Assembly (NCBI GenBank): GCA_030681645.1
Contig: JAUXRX010000007.1
Coordinates: 434,001-498,000 of the forward strand
Length of the DNA stretch: 64,000 nt
Direction: 5' to 3'
Source of the DNA: Archangium sp.
GTDB taxonomy: Bacteria; Myxococcota; Myxococcia; Myxococcales; Myxococcaceae
Shown: positions 21,417 through 30,576 of the stretch, piece by piece
Position numbering within the stretch: the stretch's first letter is position 1
Layout of the letters: the number at the start of each line of letters is the position of its first letter
Notes under the pieces: model-generated
The model's database searches: none
What the model was told of the DNA's origin: nothing
What the model saw: the letters and a program-made list of their open reading frames with translations, nothing else
Position numbers and translations under genes: made by a program

Positions 21417-22196
21417 TCAGGCCACGGACAGCGCGCCCACCTTCAACCCGCGCGCGCGCAGCTCGTCGCGAATGCGGCTGACCGCTTCGGCGGTCGGCGG
21501 CCCCCGGTGACCCACCAGCTTGAGCGCGATCTCCTTCGGCCCGATCCGCTCGATCTCCACGTGCGCGCCCAGTGAATTGTTGAGCGTGAGCGCCAGCCCG
21601 GGCCGCTGCGAGCGGACGAACAGCTCGATGCGCTCGATCAACGCGACCGCCTGGGCGGCCTTCGCCTCGGGCGGAGCCTCGAGCTTCGGCGCGGGCCCGT
21701 TCACCCCGAGCGGAGTCGAGGGGCCGGGGTGAAGGTGATGCACCGAGGCCTCGGGGCCGATGAAACAGGGGGGCGTGGAGGCTTCGACCTGGGGACCGCG
21801 CGGCTGGGTCGCCTCGGGCCCGAACTCCTTCAAGATGAAGTCGAGGATCCGCGCTTCGGTCTTCTCCTGCACCACTTCGTTCCGTTCGCTTCGCACCTGC
21901 GTCAGCACCTTCGTCACTTCCTGCGCTTCGGTGCGGACCACGCCCAGCCGCTGCACTTCACTGTTTGCCTGGGTGCGGGCGCGCCCCAGGGTCTGCGCGG
22001 TGGTGCTGGTCGCGGTGGCCGTGGCGGCGGAGATGGCCGACTTCGCCGCAGCGCGCATCGCCGGAATCACGACGGGCAGGGCGGGGGGCTTCGTGTCCTT
22101 CTTCAACTCAGACCGCGCTTCGGCCAGCAACTGCTTGAAGGGCTGGGCCCTGGTGGCCGTGACCTGCGCGAGCTGAGCCTTGGGATCGACCTTCAT
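21417..22196 (-). CDS. Protein of unknown function with FliK/T3SS-like C-terminal region
   Basis: 259 residues from ATG 22196. The N-terminal half is Ala/Thr/Lys-rich and helical, with an Ala/Thr stretch (SAATATATSTTAQT) and a possible coiled coil (RTEAQEVTKVLTQVRSERNE). The C-terminal 75 residues (LTLNNSLGAHVEIERIGPKE, then RIRDELRARGLKVGALSVA) recall the C-terminal domain of hook-length/needle-length control proteins, but no secretion genes are near, so this is weak. Residues around 160-170 are encoded by a copy of dispersed repeat R2. Its gene ends six bases from the convergent ferredoxin stop. Confidence 0.55.
   Translation of the reverse strand: MKVDPKAQLAQVTATRAQPFKQLLAEARSELKKDTKPPALPVVIPAMRAAAKSAISAATATATSTTAQTLGRARTQANSEVQRLGVVRTEAQEVTKVLTQVRSERNEVVQEKTEARILDFILKEFGPEATQPRGPQVEASTPPCFIGPEASVHHLHPGPSTPLGVNGPAPKLEAPPEAKAAQAVALIERIELFVRSQRPGLALTLNNSLGAHVEIERIGPKEIALKLVGHRGPPTAEAVSRIRDELRARGLKVGALSVA
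21698..21724 (+). repeat. Dispersed repeat R2, copy 1, inside a coding sequence
   Basis: The motif cgttcaccccgagcggag followed by tcgaggggc. Copies recur at 28896-28922 and, with two changes, at 41673-41700, all in the same orientation. This copy lies in frame inside the 21417-22196 gene and encodes a Pro/Gly-rich stretch (GPSTPLGVNGP) in what looks like a linker. Confidence 0.8.
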
Positions 22197-22341
22197 GGCG
22201 GCACACCTGAGCATGGGGTGTGCCGACAGGTTTTGACTGTAAATTCATCTGATTGCGGACCCACGCCAGTCCGCTGGCAGGGCCCGCAGGCCGCGGATCG
22301 TGTATTTCCGAGCGGTGGGCCAGACACCTACCTGGTCCGCT

Positions 22342-22449
22342 TCAATTGTTGGTCGCGCCCTGGTCGATCCACCGCTTGATGGTGTCGATGTCGGTGGCCG
22401 TCATGCATTCAGCGCCCGTGCAGGCGCGCGAAGTGGTCGAGGTGAGCAC
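22342..22449 (-). pseudogene. Orphan fragment resembling the C terminus of a cytochrome c-like domain
   Basis: A 35-codon stretch (GTG 22449 to TGA 22342) reads VLTSTTSRACTGAEC, then MTATDIDTIKRWIDQGA. The last part matches the common ending of cytochrome-like proteins in which an 'xLTxxDIxTIxxWIDxGA' helix closes the heme pocket, but no CxxCH is present. It starts six bases after the stop of the upstream 22455-23486 gene. It is either the remnant of a lost cytochrome gene or a very small protein. Confidence 0.35.
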
Positions 22450-22454
22450 GCAGC

Positions 22455-23486
22455 TCAGTGCGCGAAGCCCCCGGGCTGCTGAGGCGCAGTGCCGGTGAGC
22501 TCGTTGATCGCCACGCTGCAGGTGGCCACGTCCTGCGGGCGCCCCAGCAACACGCCTGACGACCAGTCGCGATCGTCGAAGATCAACCCGTCGCGCACCT
22601 CGAGCTCGGTGACGGTCTTGTTCATCTCCCAGAAGCGGCCCTTGATCAGCACGCGCTGGCCGCGGCGGAACTTCTCGATGTCGGAGTACTGCTTGCTCTG
22701 CAGCCGCACGTAGATGGTCACCGGCTCGACCTTGATGGGCGCCTGCGCCAGCAGGTTGACCTGGTTCATGCGCGGGTCCTGGGGGATCCACTGCAGCACC
22801 GCCACCAGCTCCTCGGCCTCGGCGTCGCGGTAGCGCTTCTTCTTGTTCTTGCCCTTGGGCTGGTTGATCCCGATGTCCAGCAGCGTGGCGCCGCTCCAGG
22901 CGATGTCGCGATCGAGGTACGTGTCGCGGAACGCGCCGATCACGTCGGTGGTGACCGCGCTGTTCGCGTTGACCGCCTCGACCGTGTAGCGCTCCTTGAG
23001 CAGGGGAATGGTGAAGTACGCCGAGTCGACGAAGAGGATCTGCTCGTTGATCATCTTGAGCTTGCTCAGATCGATCAGCTTCACCTTCTTGTTGAGCGCG
23101 GTCGCCGTCGCCAGCCACTCGTCGGGCAGGCGCTTCTCGATCATCACCTTCCGCACCATCGCCACCAGGTAGGCGATCGCCGGGAAGCTCCCCGTCGACA
23201 GCTGCGTCTGAATGGCCTCCTGCAGCTCGGGGGGCAGGGTGAAGTTCTCGTCGCGCCGGTGAAGGAGGGGTGCGATCTCGGCCAGCGACACGAAGAGGCC
23301 GCCCAGCAGCTGCACGCAGCCGGGCTCCTCGGTGCCTGCCACCAGCATCTTCGAGAACTTCGACTTCACGAACTTGCTGTCCATCTTCTCTTCGCGGAAG
23401 TTGGGCGGCTTGCCGTTGCCGAAGATCTCTTCCTTCTGGGCAAAGGCCGGCAACGCGACGAGCAGTATGAGGAGGGCGGGTTTCAT
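22455..23486 (-). CDS. Secreted protein of unknown function
   Basis: 343 residues from ATG 23486 (MKPALLILLVALPAFA signal peptide, cleavage near residue 17). The mature protein is soluble with a Lys-rich patch (QPKGKNKKKRYRDAE) and a C-terminal beta-rich region (EPVTIYVRLQSKQYSDI, RRGQRVLIKGRFWEMN) that looks OB-fold-like. A longer upstream in-frame start would place residues before the signal peptide and was rejected. No family recognised. It lies 51 bases downstream of the MFS gene on the same strand and could be cotranscribed. Confidence 0.65.
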   Translation of the reverse strand: MKPALLILLVALPAFAQKEEIFGNGKPPNFREEKMDSKFVKSKFSKMLVAGTEEPGCVQLLGGLFVSLAEIAPLLHRRDENFTLPPELQEAIQTQLSTGSFPAIAYLVAMVRKVMIEKRLPDEWLATATALNKKVKLIDLSKLKMINEQILFVDSAYFTIPLLKERYTVEAVNANSAVTTDVIGAFRDTYLDRDIAWSGATLLDIGINQPKGKNKKKRYRDAEAEELVAVLQWIPQDPRMNQVNLLAQAPIKVEPVTIYVRLQSKQYSDIEKFRRGQRVLIKGRFWEMNKTVTELEVRDGLIFDDRDWSSGVLLGRPQDVATCSVAINELTGTAPQQPGGFAH

Positions 23487-23537
23487 CGAGCAGAAGGGTA
23501 GCACTGAGCGGCTCGACGGCCGTACCCGCCTCATATT

Positions 23538-24707
23538 TCAGGCCGCTTCGGCCCTCGGCTTGTGCGGTGTGAGCCCCATCACCACCGCCGGCAGCAGGGC
23601 CATCACCGCCGCGACCGCGAAGAGCCGGTGCCCGCCCAGCAGATCGTAGAGCCCCCCCGACACCCGGTAGCCCACGATGCCCCCCACGCCGAAGGTCGCC
23701 GCCACGAAGAGCGTCTGCCCCGTCGCGCGCAACGAGCCCGGAGCGCGCTGCACCATCCATTCCACCGACGAGAGGTAGAACGCGCCGAAGGTGAGCCCAT
23801 GCAGCCCCGCGGCCGCGACCAGCACCCAGGGGTTGCTGGTCACCGACATCAACGCCCACCGCGCCGAGCTGGCGACGAACACGCCCAGCAACAGCTTCTT
23901 GGGGCTGAGCCGGCCTCCCCAGCGAGACCAGCTGACCATCACCAGGATCTCCGAGCCGACCCCCACGCTCGAGCTCAGGCCCACCACCCAGGGCGGCAAG
24001 CCGAGGTCCTTCACGTGAGGCGCCAGGCTGCCGTGGTACGGCGCGCAGGCGATCCAGTGCAGGCAGGTCGCCAGCAGGAAGAGGAACACCGGCGGTTGCT
24101 TCGCCAGTTCCAGCGCGCTCTGGAAGCTGGGCTTCGGACCTTCGTGGAACCGCCCCGGCAGCCGCGCCAGCGTGAGCGCACAGGCCACCGCCGCGGTGGT
24201 GAGCAGCACCAGCGGCACCAGCACCGTGGTGCGATCGATGTCCTTGATCAGGAAGCCGAAGGGCAGCGAGGCCAGCACGAAGCCCAGCGAGCCCCAGGTG
24301 CGAATGCCCGCGTACGTGCCGCCGTGCTGCTGCACGTGGTGCAGCGCCAGGGTGTCGGCCAGCGAGGTGATGCTGCTGGCGAAGGCCGCGTGCACGCTCA
24401 GCGCGATCAACGCCTGGGTGAAGGTGGTCGCGCCCGCGAGGAGCCCGTAGCCGAGCACTCCGCCCAGCGTGGAGCCCAGCAGCACCAGCCCGGGCCTGCC
24501 CGTTCGGTCCGCCAGCTGGCCCCAGAGCGGCGGCATGAAGAGCGCGAAGGTCGGCCCCACCGCGAGCAGGGTGCCCGACTCGGCGCCCGTGAAACCGAGC
24601 GTCTTGAAGTACCCGGGCATGAACGGCAGCGACACCCCGACGGTCATGAAGAAGAGGACGTAGAAGAGAATGAGCGGCCAGGGCCGCTCGTTGCGCTGGG
24701 CACTCAA
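23538..24707 (-). CDS. Major facilitator superfamily transporter
   Basis: 389 residues with about 12 hydrophobic segments (LILFYVLFFMTVGVSLPFMP first) and the loop motif GQLADRTGRP between segments 2 and 3, typical of MFS carriers; overall it resembles the HcaT/nucleoside-symporter-like branch. No ATG fits the start; TTG at 24707 is chosen because GAGG sits eight bases upstream and it leaves a short cytoplasmic N terminus. The substrate is not evident. Divergent from the GNAT gene with only 28 bases between starts. Confidence 0.85.
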   Translation of the reverse strand: MSAQRNERPWPLILFYVLFFMTVGVSLPFMPGYFKTLGFTGAESGTLLAVGPTFALFMPPLWGQLADRTGRPGLVLLGSTLGGVLGYGLLAGATTFTQALIALSVHAAFASSITSLADTLALHHVQQHGGTYAGIRTWGSLGFVLASLPFGFLIKDIDRTTVLVPLVLLTTAAVACALTLARLPGRFHEGPKPSFQSALELAKQPPVFLFLLATCLHWIACAPYHGSLAPHVKDLGLPPWVVGLSSSVGVGSEILVMVSWSRWGGRLSPKKLLLGVFVASSARWALMSVTSNPWVLVAAAGLHGLTFGAFYLSSVEWMVQRAPGSLRATGQTLFVAATFGVGGIVGYRVSGGLYDLLGGHRLFAVAAVMALLPAVVMGLTPHKPRAEAA

Positions 24708-24735
24708 AGGGAATTCCTCTATAGGGCGCAAAGTG

Positions 24736-25206
24736 ATGCCGGGCGATACCGCCACAGAGATTGTGATCAAGCCGGTCGAGAACGAGGGCGAGCTGTTCCA
24801 GGCGCTGGCGATCCGCGAGATCGTCTTCATCGAGGAACAGAGCGTGCCCGAGTCGCTCGAGCGCGACGCCGATGACGCCGTGGCGTTCCACGTGCTCGCC
24901 CTGGCCGGAAAGCACGCCATCGGCACCGGCCGGCTCGTGTCACTGCCCCAGCCCCCCACGGGGGAGACGGGCCACTGGGGCCGCATCGGCCGCATGGCGG
25001 TGCTCCAGTCGAACCGCAAGGGCGGCACCGGCAGCCGCGTGCTCGTCGCGCTCGAGGCCGAGGCCCGGCGCCGCAAGCTCGCGGGCATCCTCCTCCACGC
25101 GCAGCTGTCGGCCATGGAGTTCTACAAGCGTCACGGCTACGAGCCGCACGGCGCCGTCTTCGACGAGGCGGGCATGCCCCACCTCGAGATGAAGAAGCGC
25201 TTCTGA
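24736..25206 (+). CDS. GNAT-family N-acetyltransferase
   Basis: 156 residues from ATG 24736. The acetyl-CoA-binding motif is RIGRMAVLQSNRKGGTGSRVL (pattern R/Q-x-x-G-x-G/A spread over GGTGS), followed by ILLHAQLSAMEFYKRHGYEPHG and a conserved FDEAGMPHLEMKK ending, as in ElaA/YjcF-like acetyltransferases. The acceptor substrate is unknown. It shares a tiny divergent promoter region with the MFS transporter, so the pair may be coregulated. Confidence 0.9.
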   Translation: MPGDTATEIVIKPVENEGELFQALAIREIVFIEEQSVPESLERDADDAVAFHVLALAGKHAIGTGRLVSLPQPPTGETGHWGRIGRMAVLQSNRKGGTGSRVLVALEAEARRRKLAGILLHAQLSAMEFYKRHGYEPHGAVFDEAGMPHLEMKKRF

Positions 25207-25254
25207 GTTTCTGGTCGCGTCGGTGACCGGCTCTCCGCTTCGCTGCGTGCCGTA

Positions 25255-25276
25255 GATGCGCCGTGGCCGGCGCATC
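25255..25276. terminator. Hairpin between convergent genes
   Basis: GATGCGCC and GGCGCATC form an 8-bp perfect stem around a 6-base loop, midway between the GNAT stop (25206) and the RND exporter stop (25291). No T-tract follows on either side, so termination would not be of the classical type. Confidence 0.45.
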
Positions 25277-25290
25277 CCGCCGCTCCGGGA

Positions 25291-27717
25291 CTACCAGTCC
25301 TTCTCGTCGATCACCGGCCTGGGGATGACGTCGTCCTTCCGCAAGCCCCGCTTGAGCACCCGCTCGCGCAGCTCGATCAGCGCAGGGAAGAGCACCGTCG
25401 TGCCCAGGAAGGTGCACACCACGCCCACCACCGCGAGGAAGCCGACGCTGCGCAGGCCGGCGTGGCGGGCGATCAACATCGACGCGTAGCCGGCGGCGTT
25501 CGAGCAGGTGGCCACCACGGCGGTCAGGCCCGTGTGGCGCATGATGATGGGCATCGAGCCCACGCCGTCTTCCTTGTACCGGTGGAAGACGTGCACCGAG
25601 TTGTCCACGGCGATCGCCAGCAGGTTCGGCAACACCACCACGTTGAGGAAGTTGAGCGAGATGTCGCCCAGGAACATGCCGCCGGGCAGGCAGGCCATGC
25701 CGGCGAAGAGCGGGCCGGTCACCATCAGCGCGTGGGTGAACCTCTTGAGCGCGATCCAGATGGTGAAGAACACCACCAGCGCCGCCAGCCCCATCACCAG
25801 CGGGCCGTCCTGGCGGATGAGGGCGAAGATCTTCGCCGCGAGCCGGTTGGCGTCGAGGATCGGCGCGTGCATTCCCGCGGCCTCGGCCTTCTTCCCCAGC
25901 GCGTTCAGGTCGGCCGCCCAGGCCTCGAGCCGGCTCACCTCGTAGAGCCCGAACCGGGGGAAGAGCAGCACGAAGGTGCCGTTCGAATCGAAGGGCTCGA
26001 AGCGCCGGCGGAACTCGGTGGGGAGCTCGTCGATGGTGAAGGGCCTGGCCTGCGTCATCTCGACCAGCCGCTTGACCCGCGCGTCTTCCTTCTTCGAGTT
26101 GGGCAGCTTGTCGAGCAGCACGCCCAGCTCGGCCATGGTGGCCAGGCGCTGCTCGACGTCGGCGGGCAGCAGATCGTTGAGCGAGGCGACCTCGGCGATC
26201 GGGCTCTGATCGCCCTTCTCTTTCTGGATGTCGCGGGCGAGCTGCGTGACCTTGCGCGCGCTCTCGAGGCTGTCCACCCAGACCACGCCGGGGATCATGA
26301 TGATCCCCATCTCTTCGGCGACGTGGATCTCGAGCTTCGCGGCCGGTGACTCGCCGGTCATCTTGAGGAGGTTGTTCTCGAAGCCCACGTTGTGGGCGAC
26401 CGCGACCGAGCCCACCACCGCCGCGCCCATGAAGACGACGATGGCCACCAGCAGGCCCATGGGGGGCCGCCAGGCCGGGGGCTCGACCGTGTCGGCGACC
26501 ACGGGCTTCGGCTTGCGGATGGCGAAGCGCTCGGACAGGAAGAGCAGGGCGGGCCCGAACGCGTAGGTCGACGCCAGGGTGGCCATCACGCCGAACGCGG
26601 CGATGCGGCCGAACTGCTTGAACGCGTCGAACTCGGCGAAGACGAGCACGAAGAAGGCGGCGGCGTTGGTGATGGCCGAAGAGAGCGCCCCCCCGAAGGT
26701 GGCGTGCAACGTCTCGCGCATCGCGTCGGTGGGCTCGAGCTTGCGGCGCTCTTCCCAGTAGCGCATCGAGAGGTGCAGCCCGTACTCGATGCCCAGGCCC
26801 AGCAGGATCGCCCCCAGGAAGCCGGTGACGGGGTTCAAGTGGCCGATCAGCAGCCAGGCGAAGGCGAACGTCGAGGCGATACCGATGCTCACCGGGAAGG
26901 CGACGACCGCGAGGATCGCGAGCCGCCGGCTGATGGCGAGGATGATGAACAGCGTGAGGATGCCCGCGATGATGCCCGAGCGCGCCAGGTCGGCCTGGAT
27001 CGAGTCGTCGTCCTCGACCCGCACCTCGTGGGCGCCCGTGTAGTGCAGCTCGATCTTCGGGTAGGTGTTCTTCAGCAGCGGGGCGATGGCCTCCTTCACC
27101 GCGGTGATCAGCTTGCGGTTGAAGTCGATGTCGGCGGGCGTCGAGGTGGCCTTGATCAGCAGGTAGAGCTCGTCGCCGTCCTTCGACTCGAGGTAGTCGC
27201 CGCGCGCGTTCTGCGGGGTGTACTTCTTCTCGATGTCCTTGAAGTCGAGCGGCGGAACCTCTTCGCCGAGATCCACGTAGAGCGGGTTGGCGATCTTCTT
27301 CTCGTAGTCGATGCGCAGCGCGAGATCGTTCTTGAGGTTCTTGAGCGGCTCGGTGCCGAGCAACAGCAGCGCGCGCTTGGCGAGGAACTCGGTGTCGAAG
27401 CGCCACTCGACGAAGCGCACCACGTCCTTGCGGGCCTCGATGACGGCGGCGGCGTCCTTGGCGAAGGCGCGGCGCGTCTCCCGGGTGTCGCCCAGCACCT
27501 GGAGCATCAGGTAGCCGGTGCCACCTGCGCGATCTTCGATCTCCTTGAGGTCCTTCACCTCGGAGGTGGTCTTCGGCAGCAGCTCGGTGAAGTCGCCGCG
27601 GAACCCCAGCTGCGACGACATGGAGCCGGCCGCGATGAAGGCGATCACCGAGGCAACGACGAAACGCCACGGGTGATGGAGGGAGGCAGCAACCAGCCAG
27701 TCGAGAACTCGCTTCAT
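25291..27717 (-). CDS. RND/MMPL-family exporter
   Basis: 808 residues from ATG 27717. Two repeats of one transmembrane helix, a large periplasmic loop and five further helices give the RND/MMPL layout. Examples are the first helix FVVASVIAFIAAG, the helix block IAGILTLFIILAISRRLAILAVVAFPVSIG and the second block LVMGLAALVVFFTIW. The acidic residue pairs usual in proton relay are plausible (IAVDNSVHVFHRYKED; LGLGIEYGLHLSMRYWEER). Related proteins (HpnN-like) export hopanoids or other lipids. It follows the long Hsp70 gene by 82 bases on the same strand. Confidence 0.85.
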   Translation of the reverse strand: MKRVLDWLVAASLHHPWRFVVASVIAFIAAGSMSSQLGFRGDFTELLPKTTSEVKDLKEIEDRAGGTGYLMLQVLGDTRETRRAFAKDAAAVIEARKDVVRFVEWRFDTEFLAKRALLLLGTEPLKNLKNDLALRIDYEKKIANPLYVDLGEEVPPLDFKDIEKKYTPQNARGDYLESKDGDELYLLIKATSTPADIDFNRKLITAVKEAIAPLLKNTYPKIELHYTGAHEVRVEDDDSIQADLARSGIIAGILTLFIILAISRRLAILAVVAFPVSIGIASTFAFAWLLIGHLNPVTGFLGAILLGLGIEYGLHLSMRYWEERRKLEPTDAMRETLHATFGGALSSAITNAAAFFVLVFAEFDAFKQFGRIAAFGVMATLASTYAFGPALLFLSERFAIRKPKPVVADTVEPPAWRPPMGLLVAIVVFMGAAVVGSVAVAHNVGFENNLLKMTGESPAAKLEIHVAEEMGIIMIPGVVWVDSLESARKVTQLARDIQKEKGDQSPIAEVASLNDLLPADVEQRLATMAELGVLLDKLPNSKKEDARVKRLVEMTQARPFTIDELPTEFRRRFEPFDSNGTFVLLFPRFGLYEVSRLEAWAADLNALGKKAEAAGMHAPILDANRLAAKIFALIRQDGPLVMGLAALVVFFTIWIALKRFTHALMVTGPLFAGMACLPGGMFLGDISLNFLNVVVLPNLLAIAVDNSVHVFHRYKEDGVGSMPIIMRHTGLTAVVATCSNAAGYASMLIARHAGLRSVGFLAVVGVVCTFLGTTVLFPALIELRERVLKRGLRKDDVIPRPVIDEKDW

Positions 27718-27799
27718 CGCGGAGCCGTGCGCCTAGCGCCATTACGGGGAGGCCGCAATCGAGTAACTGATCGAGGAACTGATCGGAGAGGGCGAAGAC

Positions 27800-30538
27800 T
27801 CACAGCGTCAACCCCACGGGCAGCGTGTCACCCAGCGCGCGAGCCTCATCAGCCAGAGAAAGGTGAACCACCTCGGCCACGCTGACCCGCCACGACTCGG
27901 GTGAACCCGCCAGCGCCCCGATGACACGTGTCCGCAGGCCGTCGTCGACGTCGCGCGAGCGGTCGCCGGTGCGCCGGGCGAGCTGGGCGAGGGCGAACAA
28001 CGCCCCGTCATGCTGCTTCGGGTTGAGCCCGATCAAGACCTCCGCCCAGGCGGACGCGACCTCGGCGGGAACGACCCGGTGCGAGGCGCCATGCACCGGA
28101 ACGCGCGCGCCCAGCCGGCCCAGCGCCCAGGCCCACGGCCCGCCGGCCGTCTGGGGGTCCTTGATGCGTGAGACGATCCACCCGCCCAGCTCGATCTTGT
28201 GCTGCGTCGGCAACAACTCGAGCGACGCGGCGCACCGCACCATCTCCTCGAGGCCCTGCGGCTGCACGCCCTTGAGCTTCTCCTTCGGCACGCTCAGCCC
28301 GACGGGCACGCGGCGCGCCAGGTGCGGCTCGAGGTACTTCCACAGCTGCACCTGCGCGGCCTCGGTGAGCCCGCCGGCCACGCGCCGCCAGAGAATCCAG
28401 AACTCCATCCACAGGGGCTGCTCTCCGTGGTGGGTGAGCAGGTCCTTGAAGAGGGTGAAGGTCTGCTCGACGCGCCACGGGTCGAGCGGGTAGCCGACGC
28501 CGGGCCGCAGCGAGTAGCCGAGCAGCTGGAACATCACCTTCTCGTGATCGGGCGAGCGGCGGCGCTTCGCCACTCCGGCCCAGAGCGGGGTCCACAGCTC
28601 GCGCAGCACCGGCACGCTCCAGCCTTCGCGGGGGCCGAGCACGCGCTCGAGGGTGCGGAAGAGGTTCTTCACGTCCTTCGGCTCGACGGGCAGTGGTTTG
28701 GTTCCGAAGACGCGATCGATCTCCATCGTGGCGTCCGAGAAGCGGGCGGGCATCGACTCGGTGACCGTGAGCTCGCCGGTCTTCGCGGCGCCGCGCAGCT
28801 CGAACTCGAGGCGCCAACGCTGCTCGCCCGCGACGCACGAGAGCGAGAGCGTGCCGACCTCGGTCAGTGTGGCGACGAGATGCACTTGCACTGCCCGTTC
28901 ACCCCGAGCGGAGTCGAGGGGCGAAAACACCGTGTGGATCGGAGGCAGCGCCTTGAACGCCTCGCCCTCCAGCTCGATCACGTCGCCCGGTCGATCGAGC
29001 CTGTCAGCCGTGGTCGAGAACAACTGGAACTGCACCGGCCGCCCCAGCGTGAGCGTGAAGGTCCGCGCAGACAGATCGACGGTCTCGCCCTCCTCGAGGC
29101 CCCGGGGAATGAGACACACCCCTTTCCGCGAGCCGTCCGCCGAGACCAGCGCATAGAACGCGCGTGGAGCGCCGCCGCCGATCTTCTTCCCCAGGGCGCG
29201 CCGGGCCAGCCCCGAGTACGCCGCGCCGCGGGCGACGGCGAGGTCGAGCGAGTCATGGGGCAGGGTGGGAATTCTCGGCGCGTCAGGCCAGAGCGCGGAG
29301 ATCGAGTCGAGGAACGCCTCGGTGAGCACCGGCGAGTTGAACACCCCCCCGTTGAGCAGGATCGCGTCGGGCCGCCGCAACGCGCCGGTCGAGTGGGCCT
29401 TGAGAAACGCCACCACGTGACGGGTGATCGCCGCGTCCTGCGCGAAGGGCAGGCCCAGCTCGACCACGGCGCCGCGCTTGACCACCGTGGGGATCGAGTC
29501 GGCCGTGACCGTGGGGAAGAAGCCGCGCGCGACCACCTCGACCACCTCTTCGCGGGTGAGCTCGCCGCTGAGCGTGCCGCCGATGAGCTTGCTGCCGCCT
29601 GACGCGATGCTCAGCTTCTGGCTCGCGGGCGCGCCGGCGCTCAGCAGCGCTTCCTTCGCGGTGCGGGCGACCTGCACGGCCTGGCTCCACTGGGCGCCGG
29701 TGAAGCGCCGCCCGTCGGGGAAGAGCTTCGACTCGAGCAGGCGCGCGAGCGCCGCGTCCATGTTGTCGCCGCCCAGCAGCAGGTGATCGCCGACCGCCAG
29801 GCGCTGCAGCGCGGGGCCCTCGGGCAGCATCGCGACCTGCACCAGGCTGAAGTCGGTGGTGCCGCCGCCCACGTCGACGACGAGCACCAGGCCCACGCCC
29901 GCGAGCGCCTTGCCCAGCGAGTCGCGGTGGCGCGAGGTGAAGTCGTAGAACGCGGCCTGGGGCTCTTCCAGCAGCGAGACCTTGCCCAGCTCGAAGCCGG
30001 CTTCCCGCGCGGCCTGCAGCGTCAGCGCGCGCGCGGCCTCGTCGAACGACGCGGGAATGGTGAGCACCACGTCCTGCTGCGCCAGCGGCGCGTCGGGGTG
30101 CGCGTGGTTCCACGAATCGGCGAGGTGCTCGAGCAGCGCCGCCTGCGCCGCCACGGGCGAGAGCCGCGGCACGTCGGCCGCCGCGCCCCACGGAAGAATC
30201 GCGGCCTGGCGATCGACGCCCGGGTGAATGAGCCAGCTCTTCGCCGAGGTCACCACCCGCCCGGGCACGCGCCCGCCCTGCCAGCGCGCCAGCTCACCGG
30301 TGGCCGTGGTGGCCAGCGGAGCCCAGGGCAGCCCGAGCGAGCCCGGGGGGAACTCGCCCTCGAAGGGCAGGTACACGGCGGAAGGAAACAGCGGGCGGGC
30401 AGAGACCTCGCCCGGCCTCACCAGCTGCGGAACGGGAAAGTCCTGCACGCGCGCCGAGGCGCCGGCGGACGGCTCCGTGAACGCGACCGCGCAGTTGGAG
30501 GTGCCCAGATCGATGCCGATGACGTAGCGGGACGACAC
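27800..30538 (-). CDS. Long divergent Hsp70-family protein (DUF3731-type C terminus)
   Basis: 912 residues. The Hsp70 ATPase domain is clear: GIDLGTSNCAVAF (residues 8-20), LTIPASFDEAAR (159-170), VVDVGGGTTDFSLVQ (220-234) and the adenosine-site-like LLNGGVFNSPVLTEAF. The C-terminal 400 residues do not look like a DnaK substrate-binding domain and end in a helical region resembling DUF3731. Start GTG 30538 gives MSSRYVIGIDLGTSN, matching the second Hsp70 of this locus; GTG 30559 is an alternative. The two share long collinear segments (SAKSWL.HP.VDR.AAILPWGA). No J-domain or nucleotide-exchange partner is nearby. A copy of repeat R2 lies inside, near residues 540-548. Confidence 0.88.
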   Translation of the reverse strand: MSSRYVIGIDLGTSNCAVAFTEPSAGASARVQDFPVPQLVRPGEVSARPLFPSAVYLPFEGEFPPGSLGLPWAPLATTATGELARWQGGRVPGRVVTSAKSWLIHPGVDRQAAILPWGAAADVPRLSPVAAQAALLEHLADSWNHAHPDAPLAQQDVVLTIPASFDEAARALTLQAAREAGFELGKVSLLEEPQAAFYDFTSRHRDSLGKALAGVGLVLVVDVGGGTTDFSLVQVAMLPEGPALQRLAVGDHLLLGGDNMDAALARLLESKLFPDGRRFTGAQWSQAVQVARTAKEALLSAGAPASQKLSIASGGSKLIGGTLSGELTREEVVEVVARGFFPTVTADSIPTVVKRGAVVELGLPFAQDAAITRHVVAFLKAHSTGALRRPDAILLNGGVFNSPVLTEAFLDSISALWPDAPRIPTLPHDSLDLAVARGAAYSGLARRALGKKIGGGAPRAFYALVSADGSRKGVCLIPRGLEEGETVDLSARTFTLTLGRPVQFQLFSTTADRLDRPGDVIELEGEAFKALPPIHTVFSPLDSARGERAVQVHLVATLTEVGTLSLSCVAGEQRWRLEFELRGAAKTGELTVTESMPARFSDATMEIDRVFGTKPLPVEPKDVKNLFRTLERVLGPREGWSVPVLRELWTPLWAGVAKRRRSPDHEKVMFQLLGYSLRPGVGYPLDPWRVEQTFTLFKDLLTHHGEQPLWMEFWILWRRVAGGLTEAAQVQLWKYLEPHLARRVPVGLSVPKEKLKGVQPQGLEEMVRCAASLELLPTQHKIELGGWIVSRIKDPQTAGGPWAWALGRLGARVPVHGASHRVVPAEVASAWAEVLIGLNPKQHDGALFALAQLARRTGDRSRDVDDGLRTRVIGALAGSPESWRVSVAEVVHLSLADEARALGDTLPVGLTL
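28896..28922 (+). repeat. Dispersed repeat R2, copy 2, inside the long Hsp70 gene
   Basis: Identical to the 21698-21724 copy over 27 bases. It is read in frame on the minus strand as SPLDSARGERA, a different frame from copy 1, so selection on the peptide cannot explain the sequence identity. Confidence 0.85.
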
Positions 30539-30576
30539 GATCGCTGAATCGAACGTCACGGTGCGGTGGTCAACTT

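Noticed and set aside
21417..22196. Type III secretion or flagellar length-control protein
   Set aside because: Resemblance limited to a short C-terminal pattern; no secretion or flagellar genes nearby.
24707..25115. N-terminal extension of the MFS transporter to a distant upstream start
   Set aside because: The extension would lie antisense to the GNAT gene and is not hydrophobic or conserved in pattern.
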